Below are positions 16,672 through 24,411 of a stretch of 27,783 nucleotides of DNA, piece by piece. Location of the stretch: contig JAMORN010000180.1 of NCBI GenBank assembly GCA_027063545.1, positions 1-27,783 on the forward strand, written 5' to 3'. Position 1 is the first letter of the stretch, and each line of letters opens with the position of its first letter. Made by a program: the position numbers and the translations under genes. The DNA comes from JAMORN01 sp027063545 [NCBI: bacterium]. Its GTDB lineage: Bacteria; JAMORN01. The notes beneath the pieces were generated by a model that did not search any database, was not told the origin of the DNA, and saw nothing but the letters and a program-made list of their open reading frames with translations.

Positions 16672-17553
16672 ATGAAAATCTGTGATATTTTAAAAGAAAA
16701 GTTCACCATAAGTTTTGAGTTTTTTCCTCCAAAAACAAGAGAAGGCGAGGAAAATCTTTTTAATACAATTAATGATTTATTAACATTTAATAAAGATTTT
16801 AACCCAGATTTTGTTTCTATCACATTTGGAGCCGGCGGTACCACAAAAGATAAGACATTTGAGATAACAAAGAAAATAAAAGATAAATACAACTTAACTA
16901 TTTTAGAGCATTTTACATGTTATGGTTTATCTAAGAAAGATATAGAAACTTATTTAAAAAGAATAAAAGATATAGGTATAGAGAATATTTTAGCATTAAG
17001 AGGGGATAAACCAAGAAACATAGAAGATTTTGTTCCACCACCAGATACTTTAAATTATGCTAGTGAATTAGTGGAGTTTATAAAGAATATAGATAAAAGT
17101 TTTTGTATAGGAGTTGCTGGTTATCCAGAGGGACATCCTAAGGCACCTTCATTGGAAAAAGATATTGAATATTTAAAATTAAAGCTGGATAAAGGGGCTT
17201 CTTTTGTTATTACTCAGCTTTTTTTTGATAATAATGATTTTTATAGATATATAGAGTTAGTAAGGAAAAAAGGTATAGAAGCTCCTATAATTCCGGGAAT
17301 TTTACCTATTATAAGTTGGACAAATCTAGAGAGATTTACACAACTTTCTGGAGCAAAATTACCCCAAAAAATTTATGAGGATTTATACCCTCATAAAGAT
17401 GATAAAGATTATATTATAAAATATGGGATTGAATTTTCTATAAAACAAATAGAGGATTTAATAGAGTTTGGTATACCAGGTATTCATATTTTTACTTTAA
17501 ATAAAAGTTATTCATCCAAAATGATTTTAAAAGAAATCTTAAAAAAAATCTAA
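16672..17553 (+). CDS. metF: 5,10-methylenetetrahydrofolate reductase
   Basis: A flavin-dependent TIM-barrel enzyme reducing 5,10-methylene-THF to 5-methyl-THF for methionine synthesis, or acting in the Wood-Ljungdahl methyl branch in anaerobes. 293 residues, usual for bacterial MetF. Visible motifs are ISFEFFPPKT (13-22, with the catalytic glutamate E16), VSITFGAGGTTKD (48-60), HFTCYGLSK, NILALRGDKPR (the Asp contacting flavin/folate), GYPEGHP and FVITQLFFDNNDFYRY. AAGGAGA lies 11 bases before the ATG, rather far. The gene is 79 bases after comM and 14 before gpgS. No MetV or corrinoid protein is nearby, so which pathway it serves is not shown. Confidence 0.95.
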   Translation: MKICDILKEKFTISFEFFPPKTREGEENLFNTINDLLTFNKDFNPDFVSITFGAGGTTKDKTFEITKKIKDKYNLTILEHFTCYGLSKKDIETYLKRIKDIGIENILALRGDKPRNIEDFVPPPDTLNYASELVEFIKNIDKSFCIGVAGYPEGHPKAPSLEKDIEYLKLKLDKGASFVITQLFFDNNDFYRYIELVRKKGIEAPIIPGILPIISWTNLERFTQLSGAKLPQKIYEDLYPHKDDKDYIIKYGIEFSIKQIEDLIEFGIPGIHIFTLNKSYSSKMILKEILKKI

Positions 17554-17567
17554 AGAAGGGGGTGATT

Positions 17568-18620
17568 ATGGCCGATAGAAATAAAAGAGGCAAGCCAGGG
17601 AAGGTAACAAAGTCGCCAGGGAAGGAAGAGCCTCAAGTTGATCCAAAATTAAAAGAATGGCTTCAAAAAAATACGTATCATTATAGTGATTTCTCAGATA
17701 TATCTAAGTTAGTAAAGGCTAAACAAAAGAAGGATTTAAAAATTTCAGTAGTTATTCCAACGCTGAATGAAGAATCTACTATAGGTTATGAAGTAGAGCT
17801 TATAAGACTTGAATATATGGAGGCTCATGGGTTAGTTGATGAGATAATAGTTGTTGATTCAGGCTCTATTGATGCCACAGTAGAAATAGCTCGAGATGCG
17901 GGTGCTACTGTTTATTATGCAGCAGATATTCTTCCGCAATATGGTACTTATTTAGGAAAAGGAGAAAATCTTTGGAAGAGTTTATACGTAGCAAAAGGTG
18001 ATATTATTTTATGGATAGATGCAGATATAAAAAATGTTTCAGGAAGATTTATATATGGTATTTTAGGACCTCTTCTTTTAAGAGATGATGTTTTATATTC
18101 AAAGGCTTTTTATCAAAGACCTCTTCATACTCCAGATGGAGTTTTAGCAGCAGGTGGAGGAAGGGTAACAGAGATTTTAATAAGGCCTCTTTTTAATTAT
18201 TTCTTTAAAGATTTAACAGGATTATTTCAACCTTTAAGTGGTGAGTATGCAGGTTATAGAACTCTTTTAGAGAAACTTCCATTTTCAACAGGTTATGGAG
18301 TAGAGACAGGTCTTTTAATAGATATATATGAGAATTTTGGTCTTGATAAAATTGCTCAGGTAGATTTAAATAAGAGAATTCATAGAAATAGACCTATAGA
18401 GGAACTTTCAAAAATGGCTTTTCAAATATTAAAAACTTTTATTAGAAAATGTGAGGATTATGGTTATCTAAAAGTAAATAAGAGAGAAGATATAAAGTTT
18501 TTTAATAGATTAATTTCAGAAAGAGAGAATTATAACATTTTAAGTGAGTATATTGATTATATTGAAAGACCTCCAATGATTGAAATAAAAGAGTATAGAG
18601 AGAAATTTTCTATAAAATAA
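17568..18620 (+). CDS. gpgS: Glucosyl-3-phosphoglycerate synthase (GT81)
   Basis: Transfers glucose from an NDP-glucose to 3-phosphoglycerate, the first committed step to glucosylglycerate. That is a compatible solute of salt-, nitrogen- or heat-stressed bacteria and the precursor of methylglucose polysaccharide in mycobacteria. 350 residues with a GT-A fold: VVIPTLNEES (61-70), VVDSGSIDAT, GKGENLWKSL (130-139), the metal-binding DAD (151-153), AAGGGRVTEI (194-203), FQPLSGEYAGYR and QVDLNKRIHRN with the active-site histidine. The basic first ~35 residues are disordered-looking. I chose the ATG at 17568. A GTG at 17562 lies inside the AAGGGGG ribosome binding site. No GpgP phosphatase is in the window. 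It could instead be a mannosyl variant, but the motifs favour GpgS. Confidence 0.9.
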   Translation: MADRNKRGKPGKVTKSPGKEEPQVDPKLKEWLQKNTYHYSDFSDISKLVKAKQKKDLKISVVIPTLNEESTIGYEVELIRLEYMEAHGLVDEIIVVDSGSIDATVEIARDAGATVYYAADILPQYGTYLGKGENLWKSLYVAKGDIILWIDADIKNVSGRFIYGILGPLLLRDDVLYSKAFYQRPLHTPDGVLAAGGGRVTEILIRPLFNYFFKDLTGLFQPLSGEYAGYRTLLEKLPFSTGYGVETGLLIDIYENFGLDKIAQVDLNKRIHRNRPIEELSKMAFQILKTFIRKCEDYGYLKVNKREDIKFFNRLISERENYNILSEYIDYIERPPMIEIKEYREKFSIK

Positions 18621-18623
18621 CTT

Positions 18624-18656
18624 AAAAAAAGGGAGAGACTACTATTCGTCTCTCCC
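18624..18656 (-). terminator. Intrinsic terminator overlapping the end of the BI-1 family gene
   Basis: On the - strand GGGAGAGAC (18656-18648) and GTCTCTCCC (18639-18631) form a 9-bp stem with an 8-base loop, followed by seven T residues (18630-18624). The 5' arm encodes the last Gly-Arg-Asp codons and the loop holds the final Glu and the TAG stop. No U-tract on the + strand, so gpgS is not served by it in the usual way. Confidence 0.88.
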
Positions 18657-19328
18657 GCCTGATAATATAAGAAGTATTCTAAATATACTCCAGAATAGAT
18701 TAATAATATCTAAAAATAGTCCAATAGCAGCAGCAAGAGGATGAGTTTTTTCTCTTACAAGTTTTGATGTATCATAGAGAATAAAAAGTCCAAATATAAA
18801 AGCACTTGCACCAGATAAAAGTAAGTGAAAAGTATTATTATGGACAAATATCCCAATAACAGATAAGCCTATAATTACTAAAAGTAAAGTAAAAATAGTC
18901 CCAGATAAATAAGAAAAATCCTTTTTTGTTATTAATACATATAAACTTAAACCAAAGGTAACAAATGTTGTTAATACAAGAGCCTGGCCAAATATTTTTA
19001 ACATAAATGGAGATGAAAGTATTAGTGCAAAAATAGGTCCATCAAAGAAACCTACACTAATAGTAAAAAGATAGTAAAAAACAACACCCATAAAATTATA
19101 AGTATTTTTTAATGTTAGAAAAATAAAAGCAATTTGAGCAATAATTGCAATGAGAAAAAATCCTAAGCTACCAACATTTGCTAAAAGTTGAGTTGCACCA
19201 ATCAATCCTGCAAATCCACCTATAGCCATTGTTAAAAAACCAGTAAATAAGTATAAATATGTTTTTCCTAATGTAGAAGTTGCTACCTCTTTAGATTGTA
19301 AAATATCAACAGCATTATATTGTTCCAT
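18642..19328 (-). CDS. Bax inhibitor-1/YccA family membrane protein
   Basis: A 228-residue inner-membrane protein of the BI-1 (TMBIM/YccA) family with seven hydrophobic segments, no signal peptide, and a short charged C-terminus (GGRDE). Typical features are the N-terminal cytoplasmic stretch before LYLFTGFLTMAIGGFAGLIGA, the FFDGPIFALI region and the late FGLFILYDTSKLV, which carries the family's Asp in the sixth segment. LAAAIGLFLDIINLFWSIFRIL is the last segment. Members are calcium-leak/pH-sensing channels or FtsH modulators. The role in this organism is unknown. An excellent AAAGGAGGT ribosome binding site precedes the ATG by seven bases. It stands alone, convergent with gpgS, and ends inside its own terminator. 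Family assignment is firm. Confidence 0.9.
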   Translation of the reverse strand: MEQYNAVDILQSKEVATSTLGKTYLYLFTGFLTMAIGGFAGLIGATQLLANVGSLGFFLIAIIAQIAFIFLTLKNTYNFMGVVFYYLFTISVGFFDGPIFALILSSPFMLKIFGQALVLTTFVTFGLSLYVLITKKDFSYLSGTIFTLLLVIIGLSVIGIFVHNNTFHLLLSGASAFIFGLFILYDTSKLVREKTHPLAAAIGLFLDIINLFWSIFRILLILSGGRDE

Positions 19329-19587
19329 AAATTTTACCTCCTTTTATTTTATAGCTTTTTTTTCAAATAAACTATTCTATATAAAATTAAAATAATAAAA
19401 AACAAAAAAATTTCCATATTTTTTAATAATTTTATTTTTTTCATAAAATTTATTTAATTGTTTAAAAAAGGAGTTTATAATATATATGTAGTTTATTTAA
19501 ATTTTGAATACTAAAGAATTATAAAAATTATTATAAAATAGCTGCCTTCGGAAGCCAGATTTATTTCTTTATCTATTTTTAATCTAT
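19329..19587. other. AT-rich intergenic region (259 bases)
   Basis: Over 85% A+T by eye, upstream of the BI-1 gene and downstream of manC, both on the - strand. It must hold the BI-1 promoter, but several AT boxes (e.g. TATAAA near its ribosome binding site) lack a convincing -35 partner. An AAGGAG followed by ATG near 19467-19481 is at once followed by TAG and encodes nothing. No small gene is supported. Confidence 0.5.
19522..19558 (-). terminator. Weak candidate terminator after manC
   Basis: CTGGCTTCCGAAGGCAG on the - strand (19558-19542) forms two 3-bp stem blocks around a mismatch. A loose U-rich stretch (TATTTTATAATAATTTTT) follows. It lies about 30 bases past the manC stop and is the only GC-containing hairpin there. 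Confidence 0.35.
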
Positions 19588-20994
19588 TTAAACCCTTCCA
19601 TAAATATCTTCAAATCTCACAATATCATCTTCCCCTAAATAATCTCCTATTTGAACCTCAATAATTTCCAACTCTTCATCATAAGGATTTTCAAGTCTAT
19701 GTTTTGTTTCTTTTGGTATGGAAACTTGATGTTTTATATCAAGATCTAAAATATCATCTCCAACCTGAGCTTTTCCTTTTCCTCTAACAACAACCCAAAA
19801 CTCTGATCTATGATAATGAAGTTGAAGACTTAGCTTTTGATGAGGCTTTACAACAATTGTTTTTATTTTATATCCTTCTCCTTCGGATAATACAACAAAA
19901 AATCCCCAAGGTCTATATGAGAAGATATGGTCTGTTCCTTGTACAAGATTTTTATTTTTTAATACTTCAACCACTTCTCTTACCTTTTGAGATTCTCCTT
20001 CTTTTAAAATTAAAAGAGCATCATCTGTATCAATTATATTTATATTCGAAATCCCTACAGCTGCAATTACTTTATTTTTATAATTTATATTTTTATTAAC
20101 AATTAACGACTCTTTTGTATCAATTGTAATGATATTTTCTCCGATTTTTACATTGGAGTTTTTATCTTTATCCATAACCTTATATAAACTATCCCAGCTT
20201 CCAATATCAGACCATGTTAAACTCATTGGAATAATAACAGAGTCTTTTGTTTTTTCCATAATAGCATAATCAATAGAAATAGACTCAAATTCATCAAAAT
20301 GCTCTATTAATTTCTCAAAATTATATCTCTTATATACATTAAATATCTTAGGAGCATACTTTTTATAATCATTAACAATTTTTTTCACGCTAAACATAAA
20401 CATTCCAGAATTCCAGAAGTATTCTCCTGTAGCTACATATTCTATTGCTGTATCAATATCTGGTTTTTCTGTAAATTTTTCTATATAATAAGCAGAGCTA
20501 TCTATTTTTTTTCCTGTTTTTATATATCCATACCCTGTTTCTGGAGCTGTAGGAGTTATTCCAAAAGTTATAATATAGTTATTTGCAAGATTTTTAGCAT
20601 ATTCTAAGTAATCAATAAATCTTCCTTTAGGAGATATAATATGGTCAGATGGGGATACAAAAACAATTTCATCATCTTTTGCTTTCATTTTTTCTTGAAT
20701 ATATTTAATTCCAAATATAATAGCAGGAGCAGTATTTTTTCCTTGAGGTTCTTTTATTACATGAACTTTATTATCTATATTTAAATCTTCTAATTCTTTT
20801 TTAATTAAAAAGTAATAGTTTTTATTTGTAATAACTAATATATCCTCAGGTCTTACATACCCTAAGAATCTTTCAACAGTTAACGCAAAAAAAGATTTAT
20901 TATGAAATAGTTTTAAAAATTGTTTAGGATAATGTTCCCTAGACTCTGGCCAAAGACGAGTTCCTTTACCTCCTGCAAGGATTATTACCTTCAT
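19588..20994 (-). CDS. manC: Mannose-1-phosphate guanylyltransferase / mannose-6-phosphate isomerase (bifunctional)
   Basis: Makes GDP-mannose from mannose-1-phosphate and GTP. The fused type II isomerase interconverts fructose-6-P and mannose-6-P. 468 residues, the standard bifunctional length. The nucleotidyltransferase half starts VIILAGGKGTRLWPESRE (3-20), with SPSDHII, TPTAPETGYGYI and the W-N-SGMFMF motif. The C-terminal cupin (about 355-468) has RPWGFFVVL, the metal-binding HQKLSLQLHYHRSEFWVVV and PHRLEN-like KHRLENP. The ATG overlaps the upstream stop (ATGA), and its GGAGGT ribosome binding site is encoded in the end of that gene. GDP-mannose would feed polysaccharide synthesis or mannosylated glycerate solutes. 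Its place behind the MoxR pair is not explained by its function. Confidence 0.95.
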   Translation of the reverse strand: MKVIILAGGKGTRLWPESREHYPKQFLKLFHNKSFFALTVERFLGYVRPEDILVITNKNYYFLIKKELEDLNIDNKVHVIKEPQGKNTAPAIIFGIKYIQEKMKAKDDEIVFVSPSDHIISPKGRFIDYLEYAKNLANNYIITFGITPTAPETGYGYIKTGKKIDSSAYYIEKFTEKPDIDTAIEYVATGEYFWNSGMFMFSVKKIVNDYKKYAPKIFNVYKRYNFEKLIEHFDEFESISIDYAIMEKTKDSVIIPMSLTWSDIGSWDSLYKVMDKDKNSNVKIGENIITIDTKESLIVNKNINYKNKVIAAVGISNINIIDTDDALLILKEGESQKVREVVEVLKNKNLVQGTDHIFSYRPWGFFVVLSEGEGYKIKTIVVKPHQKLSLQLHYHRSEFWVVVRGKGKAQVGDDILDLDIKHQVSIPKETKHRLENPYDEELEIIEVQIGDYLGEDDIVRFEDIYGRV

Positions 20995-22859
20995 TCTTCA
21001 CCTCCTAACCTTATATATTTATGTGCTATTTTTCTAAGATTCTTATCTAATAAAATATGAAATGTCTGAAGTCTATTCAAGGCTTTTTTAGGAATTTGGG
21101 ATAGAGGAATATATATATAATATTTTTTAAAAGTTTTAATAATCTCTTTTTTCCTTTCGTCAGGTGGTTTTTTAGCAATATATAGAATAAATTTACTTTT
21201 TGTATAATAACATAGTCCATATAGAAGTTTTTCTGATAGAGAATAGTTTTTAAATTCTTTATTCCTTTCTAATATTATCCAGAAATCAGGAATATTTTTA
21301 GGGGGATAAATTAAAAATAAGCCACCATATTTAGCTTTGAATATTCCTTTATGAGTTTGATATCTTTTAAAAGCAGTGGAGTAATATCCTAATGTTGATT
21401 CATTATGATGTTCTGCATACAGGATTCCTTTCATAGGATAAAAATGATCATTATCTTCATCAAAAAATATAATTGTTCCTTCAATATCTACATTATAAAA
21501 TCTTAAATCATACTCTTTTATCAAAATATTCTCTTTATAAAACTCTTTTAACATCTCTTTTATTGCAATACCATCTTTAAGTCCAGAAGAAAATTCTTCT
21601 ATTCTAGAATGTTTTTCTCTTAACAAAGATTTACCAGTTTCTTTTATTTTTTTTATATAGTTTTCTAGAAATATATCTTCAGGAGGATATGAAACTATAT
21701 GATAAAAATGAAAATCATCATAAGAAAATTTATAATCTTCAATCTTTTCTTTTTTTATTTTAAACTTTAAATCAACCCACTCTTTAGGAGACGTATCAAA
21801 GTAGTTAAAAAAGATTTCTGTACTTTTTTTATTGGGTTTTTGAATGAGATCAGCTAGTATCTTTATAGATGTCTCTTTAGAATAGGTTTTTCTATTAAAT
21901 GGGTAAAATCTAGCATTCTTTAAAAAAAGAAAAGCAAAATAGTCATCATCAATAACCTTTCTAATAGATTTTATTAAAGTTATTAAATCAGGAAAAAGCC
22001 TTTTATTCATTAATGTATAATTTCTAGCAAGTTTTAAGATATGATTTAATGTTTGAGGAGATATATTTTTTTCTTTATGTTTTTTGAGATAATCATCTCT
22101 TGTTTTTATTAAGAGATATTTTATTATTTCTTCATAAGTTGATTCTTTAGAAAAGATGTCTAAACTTTGGGATATATATTTATATACAATAAAAGGAATT
22201 TCCCCAGTGATGTAATGAAGATACTTTTCAGGAATATTGTATAATCCTATTTCTTTAGGAGAAAAATTAAAGTCTGATAAAAACTCAAAGTTTCTATATA
22301 TATCCTTTATTTTTAAAAAATCAAGAATATCAACTATAAATAAAATTTTATTATATTTTAAAGTAAGATCAAAGAGTTTTCCGCTTATTATTTTATATCT
22401 TTTTATATCTTCTTTTGTGTAAAAATCTTCGGTTATTTTGGGAATAAGTGTTAATAAATATTCGAGATTGTCAATAAAGTTTAATGAATATGGGTCTGGA
22501 TAATAGGATTCATGTAAATACTTTAATGTTAAAATATTACTATCAACAAAATACAAAGGAATATCTTCTTCTACAGCCCATTTTATAGCTTCTATAGTCG
22601 CTTCTGAAGGATCTATAGGAATAATGATATTATCATATTCTGGATCCTGGTATAATACACATGTTATTTCTGGAAGTCTTTTAATTCCTTCAATAACATA
22701 AGGCTTAGTAAATTCTGGGAGATCTACAGCTATAGTATCAAAATTATTTTCTAATAGAAATTCTTTTAGAAAATGAGTCCATATAAGACTTTTATGAACA
22801 ACAGGAAAAATGGTTATCTCAGGAGATAATTGAAATATAGGATGATTTTTATACATCAT
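20991..22859 (-). CDS. MoxR-linked protein with TraB/EreA (DUF5682-like) N-terminus
   Basis: A 622-residue protein with no signal peptide or membrane segment. The first ~110 residues recall the TraB/EreA/DUF5682 superfamily. ITIFPVVHKSL holds a conserved-type His, FDTIAVDLPEF is the strand with an acidic residue, and PIDPSEATIEAIKWAVEEDIPLYFVDSN matches the SPEW-A-RWA---GVPV-FID pattern of DUF5682. The middle (~150-390) is helical. The C-terminal part (~420-622) has ENYIKKIKETGKSLLREKHSRIEEFSSGLKDGI, a beta region with YAEHHNESTLGYYST and KAKYGGLFLIYPP, then YIAKKPPDERKKE. I take this part as a separate conserved domain I cannot name. The start is placed at the ATG pair 22859/22856. A TTG at 22871 is possible, and none has a ribosome binding site. 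The gene overlaps the MoxR gene, so the products probably work together. Function unknown. Confidence 0.7.
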   Translation of the reverse strand: MMYKNHPIFQLSPEITIFPVVHKSLIWTHFLKEFLLENNFDTIAVDLPEFTKPYVIEGIKRLPEITCVLYQDPEYDNIIIPIDPSEATIEAIKWAVEEDIPLYFVDSNILTLKYLHESYYPDPYSLNFIDNLEYLLTLIPKITEDFYTKEDIKRYKIISGKLFDLTLKYNKILFIVDILDFLKIKDIYRNFEFLSDFNFSPKEIGLYNIPEKYLHYITGEIPFIVYKYISQSLDIFSKESTYEEIIKYLLIKTRDDYLKKHKEKNISPQTLNHILKLARNYTLMNKRLFPDLITLIKSIRKVIDDDYFAFLFLKNARFYPFNRKTYSKETSIKILADLIQKPNKKSTEIFFNYFDTSPKEWVDLKFKIKKEKIEDYKFSYDDFHFYHIVSYPPEDIFLENYIKKIKETGKSLLREKHSRIEEFSSGLKDGIAIKEMLKEFYKENILIKEYDLRFYNVDIEGTIIFFDEDNDHFYPMKGILYAEHHNESTLGYYSTAFKRYQTHKGIFKAKYGGLFLIYPPKNIPDFWIILERNKEFKNYSLSEKLLYGLCYYTKSKFILYIAKKPPDERKKEIIKTFKKYYIYIPLSQIPKKALNRLQTFHILLDKNLRKIAHKYIRLGGEE

Positions 22860-23793
22860 CGTCGCTATCAAAATTATTTAAAAAATCTAAAAAGTCATCA
22901 TCTTCATCTATATCATAATTTTCTATGTATTCTGTTTCAGAAGATGAGTTCTTTGCATTTTCTAATTCTTGTTTGACTTTATCTATAGGTTTACCAACAA
23001 CAGCAGAAAAACTAGAATAAAATAATTCTTTTATTTCATTTAAAGATTCATGCCCTTTTAATTTTTTGTTTAATAGTCTAAGGGCATTTATAGCATCTCT
23101 AACAGAATATGGAAGATTATATTCATGGAGTTGTTGCATGAATTCAACGCAAATTTTTATAATATTATCTTTTAATAAAGGTAGATGATATTTTAATATT
23201 TTTAATTCATCTTCTTTGGAAGGAAATCCTATTTTTATATTAGGAGCAATTCTACTAGCTATATAATCTGGGATTTCAAACACACTAGAATCTTCATTAA
23301 CAGTTAAGGCTATTCTAAATTCAGGATGAGCCTCGAATTTTATTCCTAATGTATTTGAATATAAACTTCTTCTATGATCAAGAAGAGAAGCAAGAGTTGC
23401 CCAAGATTTTTCAGGCATTCTATTGGCTTCATCTAAAATCACAACCCCGCCTTTTATTACTGCAGCAAGAAGAGGAGAGCCTATGTATATTATTTGTCTA
23501 TCTCTATTTAATACAGGGGTTATAACAAGATCTTCAGGTCTTGTATCAGCAGAAACCTGCATAATATACAAATCTAACCCCAATTCTTTTGCTGCAGCTC
23601 CAACGAGTGTAGTTTTACCTATACCGGGAATTCCAGAAATTTTAGGTGTCATGGGAATATCTTCCTCAAAGGCTTTATAAAAAGCAGCCATCACATCATT
23701 AAGATAATCCTTAGAGCCTATCCAAGAAAATTTTGAAACATCTTCACTATCTGGTAAAACTATCTCAATATCACCAATTCTATATCTTTCCAT
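22849..23793 (-). CDS. MoxR-family AAA+ ATPase
   Basis: A 314-residue AAA+ ATPase of the MoxR type, a chaperone-like class that remodels or activates partner proteins encoded nearby. Walker A is GIPGIGKT (54-61), Walker B VVILDE (117-122), sensor 1 an Asn in ALTVNED (N166), the arginine finger R181 in YIASRI and sensor 2 R232 in YSVRDAINALR. The last 30 residues are very acidic (DIDEDDD, SDDDV), an unusual tail that may bind a partner. The ATG at 23793 is preferred to a TTG at 23829 because conserved sequence starts just after it and a promoter ends seven bases before it. The next gene overlaps its 3' end. No vWA-domain gene, the usual MoxR companion, is visible. Confidence 0.9.
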   Translation of the reverse strand: MERYRIGDIEIVLPDSEDVSKFSWIGSKDYLNDVMAAFYKAFEEDIPMTPKISGIPGIGKTTLVGAAAKELGLDLYIMQVSADTRPEDLVITPVLNRDRQIIYIGSPLLAAVIKGGVVILDEANRMPEKSWATLASLLDHRRSLYSNTLGIKFEAHPEFRIALTVNEDSSVFEIPDYIASRIAPNIKIGFPSKEDELKILKYHLPLLKDNIIKICVEFMQQLHEYNLPYSVRDAINALRLLNKKLKGHESLNEIKELFYSSFSAVVGKPIDKVKQELENAKNSSSETEYIENYDIDEDDDFLDFLNNFDSDDDV

Positions 23794-23800
23794 GTAGAAA

Positions 23801-23829
23801 AATATAATAAAAAAATAAAACAAAAACAA
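23801..23829 (-). promoter_or_regulatory. Candidate leaderless promoter for the MoxR operon
   Basis: On the - strand TTGTTT (23829-23824), 17 bases, TATATT (23806-23801), then seven bases to the ATG at 23793. No ribosome binding site lies between. The T8 tract just past the yjfB-like stop overlaps the -35 box. AT-richness makes chance matches likely. Confidence 0.4.
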
Positions 23830-23835
23830 AAAAAA

Positions 23836-23997
23836 CTAGCCAGTTACATCTATCATATTGCCTAAAGCAGGATTATTACCAAAATGAATTTCCAAATTTG
23901 ATTGTATCATTTGTTTTGCTAATTCGATTTGTTTTTGATTTGCAGCTGTAAGCATTGTTTTGTTAAGTTCTAATAAATTGTTATTTTGGATTTGCAT
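23836..23997 (-). CDS. Small YjfB-like putative motility protein (53 aa)
   Basis: A 53-residue protein starting MQIQNNNLLELNKTM and ending NPALGNMIDVTG, with no cysteine, signal peptide or membrane segment. The start is beyond doubt: a perfect AAGGAGGT (24010-24003) sits five bases before the ATG. Shape and ends match the YjfB 'putative motility protein' family (short helix, Gln-rich middle helix, terminal P-x-LG-x-xID-V). A near-consensus sigma-28 promoter lies 39 bases upstream of the ATG. YjfB proteins are flagellar-regulon members of unknown biochemical role. The stop is followed by eight T residues on its strand without a good hairpin, so read-through into the MoxR operon 42 bases on is possible. 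Reality of the gene is near certain; family assignment likely. Confidence 0.88.
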   Translation of the reverse strand: MQIQNNNLLELNKTMLTAANQKQIELAKQMIQSNLEIHFGNNPALGNMIDVTG

Positions 23998-24035
23998 TTG
24001 TTACCTCCTTATAAGAAATATCATATTTTTAATAT

Positions 24036-24062
24036 TTATCGGAAGATATATAGAAAACTTTA
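24036..24062 (-). promoter_or_regulatory. Sigma-28 (FliA/SigD) promoter of the YjfB-like gene
   Basis: On the - strand TAAAGTTT (24062-24055), 11 bases, TCCGATAA (24043-24036). This differs from the sigma-28 consensus TAAAGTTT-N11-GCCGATAA at one base. It starts right after the stop of the PII-like gene and gives a leader of about 30 bases. I saw no second copy of the CCGATAA box with this spacing in the window. Confidence 0.88.
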
Positions 24063-24063
24063 A

Positions 24064-24411
24064 TTAAAAATCTCCAGAATTTGAAAATAAATTCCCATAA
24101 AATTTTTCTATATTTAACAAGAATAAATTTAAAATACCTTTATCAATAAGTTCATACTCTGAAGAATTTAAAATCTTTTTTACTTTCTCAATAATCTCTT
24201 CATCATCAACAATTCCTAATATTAGCTTTCCATTTATACTATTTGAAGCAAAATTATTTTTCTTAAAAAAGATAGGGATATCATACGTAATTATATGTTC
24301 AAAAGATGTTATATCTGTGTAAAACATATTATATATTCCTAATTCCATAAATACACTAATTATCAAATTTAAATAAGAATTATCTTTTAGTACTAGTACC
24401 ATTAGATACAT
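24064..24411 (-). CDS. PII-like small regulatory protein linked to an antiporter
   Basis: A 115-residue cytoplasmic protein. MVLVLKDNSYLNLIISVFMELGI and KLILGIVDDEEIIEKVKKIL form two beta-alpha units around an IPIFFKKNNF stretch. This layout recalls PII-like (ferredoxin-fold, trimeric) proteins and the PII-like domains found beside CPA-type antiporters and PTS EIIA genes, where they are thought to sense a small ligand or ion. The ATG at 24411 follows AAGGAG by nine bases. Both lie inside the last codons of the antiporter gene (32-base overlap in another frame), so it belongs to that operon. Sequence similarity is weak and the fold is inferred from pattern and context. If not PII-like, it is simply an unknown antiporter-linked protein. 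Confidence 0.6.
   Translation of the reverse strand: MYLMVLVLKDNSYLNLIISVFMELGIYNMFYTDITSFEHIITYDIPIFFKKNNFASNSINGKLILGIVDDEEIIEKVKKILNSSEYELIDKGILNLFLLNIEKFYGNLFSNSGDF

Noticed and set aside
19467-19483. AAGGAG followed by ATG on the + strand in the BI-1/manC gap
   Set aside because: The ATG is followed directly by TAG, so nothing is encoded.
23794-23829. N-terminal extension of the MoxR gene to a TTG at 23829
   Set aside because: It would encode almost only Phe, Tyr and Ile from a T-rich promoter region, without a ribosome binding site; ATG at 23793 fits the family.
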